Under the pieces are notes generated by a model. The model did not search any database and was not told the DNA's origin. It saw nothing but the letters and a program-made list of their open reading frames with translations. Source: Burkholderiales bacterium (GTDB lineage Bacteria; Pseudomonadota; Gammaproteobacteria; Burkholderiales; Burkholderiaceae_B). From it: a stretch of DNA of 18,206 nt. Positions 5,816 to 12,880 of the stretch are shown one piece after another. The number at the start of each line of letters is the position of its first letter. Within the stretch, counting starts at the first letter, position 1. The DNA lies in NCBI GenBank assembly GCA_005788065.1, contig SXZD01000027.1:1-18206 (forward strand), read 5' to 3'. The position numbers and the translations under genes are program-made.

Positions 5816-6793
5816 TCACTGCACCTTCGCCTGCCCTCTCAGACCCTTGAGTTTTTCCTGCAGCGCACGCTGCTGCAGCAACCCCAGAATCTGCGGCTTG
5901 ATTTCTTCCAGTGCCAGCGGCTTGAAAGCCCGCACATCGTCCACCAGGATGACGTGCCAGCCGTTGGGGGTCTGAACGGGTTGGTCCAGCAACTTGCCTT
6001 TGGCCGCCCCGGTCACCGCCTGCGCCAACGGGGGCAGCAGGTCAGACAGGTTGATCCAGTCGCTCAGGCCGCCGGTATCCTTGGCGCCTGGTTCACGTGA
6101 ATACTCTTTGGCCAATTCATCCATCTTGCCGCCGCTGCGGGCTTTGTCCAGCAACAGCTTGGCGCTGACTTCATCGGCGACCAGCACCTGGCGGATACGG
6201 ACATCATTAGGCGCCATGCGCTGCACTTGCCGGTTGTATTCGGCAGTCACCTGCTCATCACCGATCTTGTCATCGGCCAGCATTTTTTGCTGCCACGCAT
6301 TGATCAGCACGCGCTGACGGGCCATGTCCATCTGCGCCTGCAGCAACGGGTTTTTGTCCAGACCCGATTTACGCGCTTCCTGTTCCATCAGGGCGTTGGC
6401 GACCAATGCCTCACGGACGCCATTGCGAAGTTCGGGGCTGTCGGTGGCACCGCGCAGCAATTGTTCGCGCAGCAGGAGCTCGGCCATGGCGACCGACTGG
6501 GGCGCACCATTGACCGTTACAAAGGCCTGTTGAAAGGTACCCTCGCGATCTTTGGCGGACTTTGTGTCACCCGCATCGCGTGCGGCAGCCGTGCGGTTTT
6601 CGCGGCTCTCGCGACCAGAGGACCGACCCTCCGATCGGGCATCGGTCCTGGTCTCAACTTTGGCGTCTGCCTTGGTTTCAGCCTTGATCTCGACAGCCAG
6701 CGCGTGACCCAATGGCAAAGCGACCAAGCCTGCAAACCCCATGCCCCGCAACAGACGACCGACTGCAAAGCCCTTCAATCCCGAGTGATTCAT
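5816..6793 (-). CDS. Exported parvulin-type peptidyl-prolyl isomerase (SurA/PpiC-like)
   Basis: This periplasmic folding factor has 325 residues from the ATG at 6793, chosen because AAAGG lies five bases upstream and a signal peptide (residues 1-34, ending GHALA) follows at once; the frame stays open further upstream to 6916. Residues 35-95 are a low-complexity, highly charged linker of Ala, Glu, Lys, Asp, Arg and Thr. A helical SurA_N-like region covers about 96-195. The parvulin domain covers about 197-293 with VRIRQVLVADE, GGLSDWI and QTPNGWHVILV. In most parvulins the first strand carries a catalytic His (RHILV); here it is Gln211, while the last-strand His280 is kept, so the isomerase activity may be weak and the chaperone role dominant. 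The gene is divergent from the aldehyde dehydrogenase gene. Confidence 0.85.
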   Translation of the reverse strand: MNHSGLKGFAVGRLLRGMGFAGLVALPLGHALAVEIKAETKADAKVETRTDARSEGRSSGRESRENRTAAARDAGDTKSAKDREGTFQQAFVTVNGAPQSVAMAELLLREQLLRGATDSPELRNGVREALVANALMEQEARKSGLDKNPLLQAQMDMARQRVLINAWQQKMLADDKIGDEQVTAEYNRQVQRMAPNDVRIRQVLVADEVSAKLLLDKARSGGKMDELAKEYSREPGAKDTGGLSDWINLSDLLPPLAQAVTGAAKGKLLDQPVQTPNGWHVILVDDVRAFKPLALEEIKPQILGLLQQRALQEKLKGLRGQAKVQ

Positions 6794-7078
6794 GCCAACC
6801 TTTCTGAAAAGAATCGTTACACGCAGGCAGTCTGCCACAAAGGTGATGGTCTGCGCTGCCGAATAGACGCCCACAAACCGTCTTTCTTCCGCTTGCCGAC
6901 CGTAATGCGCCGTCACAAACGATGCATCGCAGGAGCTCGCTAGTGTGATTCCTCTACGGAATTATTTGACGACGATCGTCATCACAAATACCATGCTAAC
7001 AGTTGTAAGCAATCCACATGCTTCCCTATTTCAACGTATCAAAGCCCGGCCCGACAGGCCGCAGCAAAGGAGACTCGG
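6794..7078. other. Divergent PPIase-aldehyde dehydrogenase intergenic region
   Basis: These 285 bases hold the PPIase ribosome site next to 6793, a promoter-operator cluster at 6961-6994 for the aldehyde dehydrogenase, and the ribosome site AAGGAG near 7067-7072. No coding frame is recognised; the stretch 6815-6950 shows nothing definite. Confidence 0.5.
6966..6994 (+). promoter_or_regulatory. Candidate aldehyde dehydrogenase promoter with overlapping palindrome
   Basis: TTGACG (6966-6971), 17 bases, then TACCAT (6989-6994) gives a sigma-70-like pair. The inverted repeat TGACGA-CGA-TCGTCA (6967-6981) overlaps the -35 box and spacer, a classic repressor position. The nearby TetR protein is the obvious candidate regulator, but this is inference. 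Confidence 0.45.
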
Positions 7079-8668
7079 ATGAAGATGAACGATACAGCCC
7101 AGGTTGCAATGACAACCGGCATCAACCCCGCAACCGGCGATGTGGTCGGCAGCATTACCGACACGCCTGTGCAGGCCATTCCAGAGATTTTTGCGCGTGC
7201 CCGCAGGGCGCAAGCCGTCTGGGGCGCCCTGTCGTTTGAGGCCCGTGCCCGCCACCTGCGCCTGATGCGCGAATACATCATCGAAAACGCTGACGAACTG
7301 GCCCGCATTGTCAGTATCAGCAACGGCAAAACGATGGTGGACGCCATGGTCACCGAAGTGCTGCCCTGCACGCTGGCCTGCAACTGGTATGGGGCCAACG
7401 CAGCCAAGGTTCTGAAAACAGAACGTCGTGAAATGTCGTCCATCATCTGGATCGGTAAACGTTCGGTGCTGACGCACGAACCACTGGGCGTGGTGGGGAT
7501 CATCAGTCCCTGGAACTATCCGCTGTCCATTCCTTTCGGCGAGATTGCCATGGGTCTGATGGCCGGCAACGCCATCCTGCTGAAAGTGGCGGCCGCCACA
7601 CCGCTAGTCGGCCAGGCTATCGAAAAAATCGTCGCGGCCGGCCAATTGCCCGACGGCCTGTTTCATCACCTGGTGGGTCCCGGTGCCGGCATTTCATCTG
7701 CCATGTTTGAAAACGGCGTGGACAAGGTCTTCTTTACCGGCTCGGTACCGGCCGGCAAAGACCTGATGGCACAGGCATCCAGAACGCTCACGCCCCTGTC
7801 GCTGGAACTGGGCGGCAAAGATCCGATGATCGTGCTGGAGGACGCTGACCTGGAACGTGCCGCCAACGGTGCCGCATGGGCCGGATACCAGAACGCTGGG
7901 CAGTCCTGCGGTGGCGTGGAACGCATCTATGTGCACGAAGCGGTCTATGAGCCCTTCGTCAAACTGCTGGCTGCAAAAACCGCTGCCCTGCGCCAGGGTG
8001 TGCCGGATGCTGAGTGCACCGTGGACGTGGGCGCCATGACCACTGCCAAGCAGCGCCGTGTCGTTGAACGTCAGGTGGATGACGCGGTGGCCAACGGTGC
8101 CAAGATTGTGGCTCAATCACAACTGGCAGCAGGCCTGACCGGCGAGTTCTATCCGGCCACCCTGATGACCGACGTCACACACGACATGATCCTGATGCGC
8201 GACGAAACCTTCGGCCCGGTGTTGCCGGTGATGAAGTTCCGCACTGAAGACGAAGCGGTCGCCTTGGCCAATGACTGCACCATGGCACTGACCGCGTCCA
8301 TTTGGAGCCGCAACACGCCCCGTGCCAAGGCGCTGGCCAAGCGGGTCCGCGGCGGCGTGGTCACCATCAACGACCACCTCTACACCCACGGCATGTCCGA
8401 CCTGCCCTGGGGCGGACCCGGCGAGTCCGGCATCGGCCGCACCCATGGTCCTGAAGGCCTGATGGAAATGAGCAAGCCCAAAGCCATCAACTGGGACTAT
8501 GCCCGTGCGTCCAACAATCTGTGGTGGTATCCGCAGGACCGCAAGACCTATGAGGTCATCAAGCATGCCATGCGCATGGGTTCGCCGCGCAACCTGTGGG
8601 ACTTTGTGTACGCTGCGATGAAGGTACTTCCGCACATGATCAAGCGCATGTACTTCAGCAAGCGGTGA
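7079..8668 (+). CDS. NAD(P)-dependent aldehyde dehydrogenase with C-terminal extension
   Basis: This 529-residue member of the aldehyde dehydrogenase superfamily oxidises an aldehyde to the acid. Visible are PWNYP with Asn146, the cofactor-region Lys169, the FFTGS nucleotide loop (218-222), LELGGKDP with general base Glu243, and GQSCGG with catalytic Cys277. After the usual core end there are about 50 extra residues, rich in basic and aromatic residues (ending MIKRMYFSKR), which could attach the enzyme to a membrane. That would suit a long-chain or lipid-derived aldehyde. AAGGAG just before the ATG supports the start, and a second ATG lies two codons later. It converges on the TetR gene across an 8-bp tandem repeat. 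The exact substrate cannot be told from sequence alone. Confidence 0.9.
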   Translation: MKMNDTAQVAMTTGINPATGDVVGSITDTPVQAIPEIFARARRAQAVWGALSFEARARHLRLMREYIIENADELARIVSISNGKTMVDAMVTEVLPCTLACNWYGANAAKVLKTERREMSSIIWIGKRSVLTHEPLGVVGIISPWNYPLSIPFGEIAMGLMAGNAILLKVAAATPLVGQAIEKIVAAGQLPDGLFHHLVGPGAGISSAMFENGVDKVFFTGSVPAGKDLMAQASRTLTPLSLELGGKDPMIVLEDADLERAANGAAWAGYQNAGQSCGGVERIYVHEAVYEPFVKLLAAKTAALRQGVPDAECTVDVGAMTTAKQRRVVERQVDDAVANGAKIVAQSQLAAGLTGEFYPATLMTDVTHDMILMRDETFGPVLPVMKFRTEDEAVALANDCTMALTASIWSRNTPRAKALAKRVRGGVVTINDHLYTHGMSDLPWGGPGESGIGRTHGPEGLMEMSKPKAINWDYARASNNLWWYPQDRKTYEVIKHAMRMGSPRNLWDFVYAAMKVLPHMIKRMYFSKR

Positions 8669-8673
8669 TATCA

Positions 8674-8725
8674 GTGACGAGTGGCCGAGTGACGAGTAGG
8701 TGCTTTGACTAGGCCACTCGGTCAC
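8674..8725. repeat. Bulged long inverted repeat at the left edge of the 8-bp array
   Basis: GTGA-CGAGTGGCC (8674-8686) pairs with GGCCACTCG-G-TCAC (8712-8725) with a single bulged base and a 25-base loop. Inside the loop CCGAGTGAC (8685-8693) can also pair with GTCACTCGG (8721-8729). It lies six bases after the aldehyde dehydrogenase stop and may act as its transcription end, although no T-run follows. Confidence 0.6.
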
Positions 8726-8807
8726 TCGGTCACTCGGTCACTCGGTCACTCGGTCACTCGGTCACTCGGTCACTCGGTCACTCGGTCACTCGGTCACTCG
8801 GTCACTC
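8715..8807. repeat. 8-bp tandem repeat, (CACTCGGT) x 11.6
   Basis: Eleven perfect copies of CACTCGGT run from 8715 to 8802, followed by a partial CACTC to 8807. The array fills the gap between two convergent genes and ends one base before the TetR stop codon (8809-8811). Perfect identity between units indicates recent expansion or ongoing slippage. It is not a CRISPR, because there are no spacers. Confidence 0.97.
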
Positions 8808-8808
8808 T

Positions 8809-9516
8809 CTACTCCACCTTCAGATCGAGGCGCAGCACGATGCCTTCCAGTATGAGCGTGGTGACATCCACCAGATCGTCAATCGGCATGGAAAAGTCCG
8901 AGACAATCCATGCCATGGTGGTCTGGCTGATGCCCCCCACGATCGACATGGCCAGCAATTCCTCTTGCGCCGGGCTGAGCTGACGCATCTTGTAGAGCGA
9001 CCGCACGATCATCATCAACATCTGGCCGTAGCTGGCGATGTTGTCACGGTAGATGCGGTTGACGCGGTCGCTGACCCCCATCACTTCGAACAACAGCACG
9101 CGGGCCACCAGAGGCGTGCGGGCCACCTCAAAAAATGCATGCAGCGCCGGGCGGGCAAACTCGCCCACGGTCACACCGGGCTGAATGGGCGGAATGGCTG
9201 CCAGTACCGTTGCACGCAGGCGCTCGTTCTCGCGCAGATAAACACCGATCAGCACGTCTTCAACGGTCTCAAACGACTCGTAGAAGTAACGATCCGTCAG
9301 TTTGGCCTGCCGGCACAGCGCCCGCACGGACGCAGCCCGGTAGCCCTCCCGGCCGATCAACTCCAGTCCGGCATCCAGGAATTGCTCACGTCGGCGCAAG
9401 TGCCGATCTTCGCGGCTTTCACCACCGTAAATGCGACTGGATGACTCAGGGTCGCCCAACGGGGATGTCGGGCTGACGGAGGCGGACGTGGATGCGGGTT
9501 TTTTGATGGCAGGCAT
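8809..9516 (-). CDS. TetR-family transcriptional regulator
   Basis: This 235-residue cytoplasmic repressor-type protein has a Ser/Pro-rich N-terminal arm (1-35) followed by the TetR helix-turn-helix at about 42-90 (FLDAGLELIGREGYRAASVRALCRQAKLTDRYFYESF, pattern matched in pieces). The C-terminal ligand domain contains FFEVARTPLVARVLLFEV. The ligand is unknown; many relatives with this layout respond to acyl compounds. It is divergent from the PhaC-like hydrolase gene and convergent with the aldehyde dehydrogenase gene, so these two are its likely targets. A promoter-like pair upstream places the transcription start at or next to the ATG, and no ribosome site is visible, so translation may be leaderless. 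Its 3' end directly abuts the 8-bp tandem repeat. Confidence 0.9.
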   Translation of the reverse strand: MPAIKKPASTSASVSPTSPLGDPESSSRIYGGESREDRHLRRREQFLDAGLELIGREGYRAASVRALCRQAKLTDRYFYESFETVEDVLIGVYLRENERLRATVLAAIPPIQPGVTVGEFARPALHAFFEVARTPLVARVLLFEVMGVSDRVNRIYRDNIASYGQMLMMIVRSLYKMRQLSPAQEELLAMSIVGGISQTTMAWIVSDFSMPIDDLVDVTTLILEGIVLRLDLKVE

Positions 9517-9801
9517 ACAGCAATTTGACTACATATAGCGTCAGATGTAAAGCACAGCATCCTGCCAACCGGGGAAAATTCACTCAAACCCGCATGGACA
9601 CTTGCCCCGGATGGCTTACGGATGCGAGAAAAAACTCTAAAAAATGAGAGGACGCACCGACAAAAAACAGAAATAATGTTACCGAAGAGTACAAATCAGG
9701 ACATCTGATCAGCAAGCTGCAAAGGTCGCCGATCAAGCTGTCAAACCGGCACATCAAATCCGACAAACGAATAACGCAATCAACCGATAACTGCGCACGC
9801 C
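9517..9801. other. Divergent tetR-hydrolase intergenic region
   Basis: These 285 bases hold the tetR promoter/operator candidate next to 9517 and an A-rich middle part. Partly repeated words, GATCAGCAAGCTG and GATCAAGCTG, lie between about 9707 and 9742. The hydrolase ATG at 9802 lacks a clear ribosome site. No gene is recognised. Confidence 0.45.
9523..9551 (-). promoter_or_regulatory. Candidate tetR promoter and operator
   Basis: On the minus strand TTTACA (9551-9546), 17 bases, TCAAAT (9528-9523) resembles a sigma-70 promoter whose start would fall at the ATG (9516). An inverted pair TGAC-N10-GTCA (9526-9543) overlaps the -10 box and spacer. The words ATTTGAC-N-AC and CGTCA also occur at the aldehyde dehydrogenase promoter, but with different spacing. 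Confidence 0.4.
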
Positions 9802-11007
9802 ATGAAAACCTCAGTTCAACGCCTGCAACGCCTCAAGCACATCTCGACCAACACCCGCGACCGGTTTTTCCGGGCATCCAGCATGGTGGTGGCCGGTCGC
9901 ACGCCGTTTGACGTGATCGCCACCGCCGATCTGGCCAGTGTGCGTCATTATCATCCCCTGACCGAGAGCCATGTCGAACTGGACGGCCAGCTAGTCGAGG
10001 TGAAAAAAGACCGTCACGCCGTGCCGGTTGTCATCGTGGCCCCGCTGGCAGTGAACATGCTGATTTATGACCTGTTCCCAGAGCGCAGTTTCATCAAACA
10101 CCTGCTGGCACAGGGCCACGACGTGTACCTGATTGACTGGGGCAAGCCGGGCGTCAAACAGGCGGCCTACACACTGTCGAATTACATGTTCGACATGCTG
10201 CCGCAGTGCATGGACGCCATCCGCGCCCACAGCGGCAAGGACAGGCTCAGCCTGCATGGCTGGAGCATGGGTGGCATGCTGGCCGCTGTGTACGCAGCGA
10301 CCACCCGCCACGACGACGTGCAAAACCTTATCATGCTGGGCACCCCGTTTGATGGACACTCCAACGGTCAGATGGGCGCCTACTACAAGCGCGTGCACAA
10401 ACTGATGCGCCGCACAGGCCTGAACCTGCGCGCCCTGCCTGCCTGGATGACCTATTCACCGGGCTGGATGAACGTCATCGGCTTCAAGCTGATGGACCCG
10501 GTTGCCAGCATGAAGGGCTATGTGAACCTGGCCCTGAAAATTGCCAACCGCGATTACGTGCAACAGCATGCCAATCAGGCCGCATTCATCGACAATCTGG
10601 AAGCATATCCCGGTGGCGTGGTTCGCGACTTCATGTGCAGCGTGTTGCTGGAAAACGAAACCTTCCGACGCGGCCGCTTCACGGTGGGTCGTCGCGTGGT
10701 CGAATTCCGCAACATCAAGAGCAGCATTCTGGTGATCACCGGCGATCGCGACAATCTGGCCACCACCCAGGCCTGCAAAGGCGTGCTGCAAGCAGTTGCC
10801 AGCACAGACCGCGAACTGTTTGAAGGTCCCGGTGGTCACATCGGCATTCTGGGCGGCAGCCTCGCACCCAAGGCCATCTGGCCCAAGACAACGGATTGGC
10901 TTGCCACCCGCAGCGCATTGTCCCCGCGGGCGATCGGCTCAACCGCATCTGCCTCGAAGAGCGCAGCACGGTCAGCGCAAACCCTCAGCGAGCCGATGGC
11001 CGCTTGA
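9802..11007 (+). CDS. PhaC-like alpha/beta hydrolase with Ser nucleophile
   Basis: This 401-residue protein follows the class III PHA synthase (PhaC) layout: PVVIVAPLAVNMLIYDLFPE (75-94), SFIKHLLAQGHDVYLIDWGKP (96-116), nucleophile elbow GWSMGG (153-158), Asp315/317 in ITGDRDNLA and His346 in GPGGHIGILGG. True PHA synthases carry Cys at the nucleophile (G-x-C-x-G); here it is Ser155. So it more likely hydrolyses or transfers an acyl ester than polymerises hydroxyacyl-CoA. No PhaE or PhaR partner lies nearby. It is divergent from the TetR gene and ends 15 bases from the convergent kinase gene. The substrate is unknown; wax esters, acyl-CoA or PHA-like esters are possible. The start is chosen by the extent of the fold, not by a ribosome site. 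Confidence 0.8.
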   Translation: MKTSVQRLQRLKHISTNTRDRFFRASSMVVAGRTPFDVIATADLASVRHYHPLTESHVELDGQLVEVKKDRHAVPVVIVAPLAVNMLIYDLFPERSFIKHLLAQGHDVYLIDWGKPGVKQAAYTLSNYMFDMLPQCMDAIRAHSGKDRLSLHGWSMGGMLAAVYAATTRHDDVQNLIMLGTPFDGHSNGQMGAYYKRVHKLMRRTGLNLRALPAWMTYSPGWMNVIGFKLMDPVASMKGYVNLALKIANRDYVQQHANQAAFIDNLEAYPGGVVRDFMCSVLLENETFRRGRFTVGRRVVEFRNIKSSILVITGDRDNLATTQACKGVLQAVASTDRELFEGPGGHIGILGGSLAPKAIWPKTTDWLATRSALSPRAIGSTASASKSAARSAQTLSEPMAA

Positions 11008-11022
11008 ACGGGGCTGTGGAGG

Positions 11023-12846
11023 TTATGCCCCCGCCTTGGGCAAACGCACGGTAAACCACACCTCGGCGCCCTGGCCGGAGACACTGTCGGCCCCGGCATC
11101 TCCGCCCATCAGGCGCGCCATCTTGCGTACGATGGCCAGACTTAGCCCCATGCCGCCACGCTCGGCAGTGGATGACGAGTCGGCCTGTTCAAACACATCA
11201 AACAGACGCTGACGCAGTTCCGGACTGATGCCTGACCCGGTGTCGCTCACGGTAAAGCGAACCGTCAGGTGTGAGGATTCTCGCCCCGCCAGCGCACAGG
11301 CGAGAATGACCCTACCGCTGCTCGTGTTTTCAAGCGCATTTTGCAGCAGGCTGTCCAAGGCGCGCGCCAATTGCTCCGCATCGCCCGACACGGCGCAGTC
11401 AAAGGGCTCGCAATGAGACTCGAACTGCAGACACTTTGCCGTAAATGCTTCCTGCCAGCGCAACGCTGTCTGCTGTATGAAAGACGGCAATGCGACCGGC
11501 GTACTGCTGAAAGCAGGTTCCTCGGATTCCAGTTTGACGAATGCCAGCACTTGGTCAACCATGGCCGTCATGCGCGCGGCAGATTGCTGCAGCGCGCGCA
11601 GCCAGCCCTGCTGCCTGTCGCTCAGGGGCTGACGTCCCATCAACGCTGCCAGACCGCTGATCTGATGCAGGGGGGTACGCATTTCATGCGAGACATGCGC
11701 CAGAAACGCATCGCGCGCAACCGTGGCTGCCTGTGCCTGCCGCACCTTGACCTCCAGTTCGGCGTTCAGCAGCATACGCTGCGTGTCCGACTGTTCCAGT
11801 TCGGCCGCCAACCGGGTTTTTTCCCGCAGATCTGCAAGCAGACGCTGCTGCGAACGCCACGCATACCACGCCGCCATCCCGGCCGCGAGCAGCGCAAATG
11901 CACTCAAACCACTGACCAGCACCAGACTGGCGATCCATCCGCGCAAATAATCTGATGTGGCCTGGCCTACGATCACATAAAAAGGATAGTTGCCGACGCG
12001 TCGGTAGGCATTGCTACGCTCAATACCGTCAAGCGCCGTGGCAGCGAGGTAAACACCGGCAACCGGGCTGAGTTCGATATTCTGACTCAGCTCTTTTGAA
12101 ACATTGCGGCTACCCACTGCATTTTTGGTGGTCGGTACCCGATGCACCAAAGCCATGTCCGTGCCGCGTATGGTGGCTGCACCCTGTCGACCGAGCTGCA
12201 CACTGGAGAAAACCTGCTCGAACGAATCGGTCGGAAAGTTGGCATACACAACACCAGCCACGCTGCCATCCGGCTTGCGTACCTGGTGCGCGAACACGAT
12301 GACCCATCTTTGGGCGATCGGAGCAAATAGCGGTCCCATCACAACGGACTTTGAAGCGTCAGATTGCAGGGCAGCCTTGAAGAACGCCTCCTCTGCGACC
12401 GACACGGGCTGCAGGGCGTCGCTGTCATTCAGTCCATATCGAACTACACCGTTGGCGTCGGCCATCCGAAACCCGCGGATGTCGGACATCAGGCTCGCCT
12501 CGTGAGCCAGATAGCGATTCAGGGTTCGTGCGTCCAGAGGGCCTTTGGCCAGCATATCCTCGATGTACCAGACAGCAGAACGCACGAGTTGGTCCACCTG
12601 CTCAAACGTATCGCTGGTGTGCTGCTCCAGCAGATTGGCGATATTCTGTGTGGCCACCACGGCGCGCTCCCGGTGGCGCGCGCGCTCCTGCATCAGCGTA
12701 AATGCAGCCAAGCCGATAACCAGAAATGCCACCAGCAGAAAACCTGACAGATAAGTGATGGCGCCGGGCGCACGTATCAAGCCGATTCCGCTGCCCCGGG
12801 TACTGTCTGGGCGCAAGGAAAAATCCGAACCACTTTGTACTGACAT
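11023..12846 (-). CDS. Membrane histidine kinase with periplasmic Cache-like sensor (kinase 3 of 3)
   Basis: This 607-residue inner-membrane sensor kinase has TM1 at about 30-51, a large periplasmic region at 55-300 with a Cache-like pattern, TM2 at about 304-329, and a coiled-coil linker at 333-380. The H box HVSHEMRTPLH carries the phospho-acceptor His387. The ATPase domain shows the N box LLQNALENTSSG (500-511), G1 DTGSGI (535-540), F box LFDVFEQ and G2 GGMGLSLAIV. There is no HAMP and no receiver domain, so a separate partner must carry the signal on. It is the last of three tandem kinase genes, 34 bases after the stop of the middle one. No convincing ribosome site precedes the ATG. A small palindrome TTACA-CAT-TGTAA lies in the gap. 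Confidence 0.93.
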   Translation of the reverse strand: MSVQSGSDFSLRPDSTRGSGIGLIRAPGAITYLSGFLLVAFLVIGLAAFTLMQERARHRERAVVATQNIANLLEQHTSDTFEQVDQLVRSAVWYIEDMLAKGPLDARTLNRYLAHEASLMSDIRGFRMADANGVVRYGLNDSDALQPVSVAEEAFFKAALQSDASKSVVMGPLFAPIAQRWVIVFAHQVRKPDGSVAGVVYANFPTDSFEQVFSSVQLGRQGAATIRGTDMALVHRVPTTKNAVGSRNVSKELSQNIELSPVAGVYLAATALDGIERSNAYRRVGNYPFYVIVGQATSDYLRGWIASLVLVSGLSAFALLAAGMAAWYAWRSQQRLLADLREKTRLAAELEQSDTQRMLLNAELEVKVRQAQAATVARDAFLAHVSHEMRTPLHQISGLAALMGRQPLSDRQQGWLRALQQSAARMTAMVDQVLAFVKLESEEPAFSSTPVALPSFIQQTALRWQEAFTAKCLQFESHCEPFDCAVSGDAEQLARALDSLLQNALENTSSGRVILACALAGRESSHLTVRFTVSDTGSGISPELRQRLFDVFEQADSSSTAERGGMGLSLAIVRKMARLMGGDAGADSVSGQGAEVWFTVRLPKAGA

Positions 12847-12855
12847 TGCCGAGTG

Positions 12856-12868
12856 TTACACATTGTAA
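12856..12868. repeat. Short perfect palindrome TTACA-CAT-TGTAA
   Basis: It lies in the 34-base gap between the second and third kinase genes, about ten bases before the start codon of the third. It could be an operator or affect translation. At this length chance is not excluded. Confidence 0.4.
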
Positions 12869-12880
12869 AAAACAGCGTTA

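Noticed and set aside
6794..6916. Longer N-terminus for the parvulin
   Set aside because: The ATG at 6793 has a ribosome site and a signal peptide directly after it; the extension would bury the signal peptide.
8715..8807. CRISPR-like direct repeats
   Set aside because: Units are 8 bp and contiguous with no spacers, and no cas genes are present.
8705..8983. Open frame on the plus strand with a repeating peptide (GHSVTRSL)
   Set aside because: It is only the translation of the 8-bp tandem repeat continued into antisense of tetR; no ribosome site and no recognisable protein.
9802..11007. Naming the hydrolase a PHA synthase (phaC)
   Set aside because: The nucleophile is Ser155 rather than Cys, and no phaE, phaR, phaA, phaB or phasin gene lies nearby.
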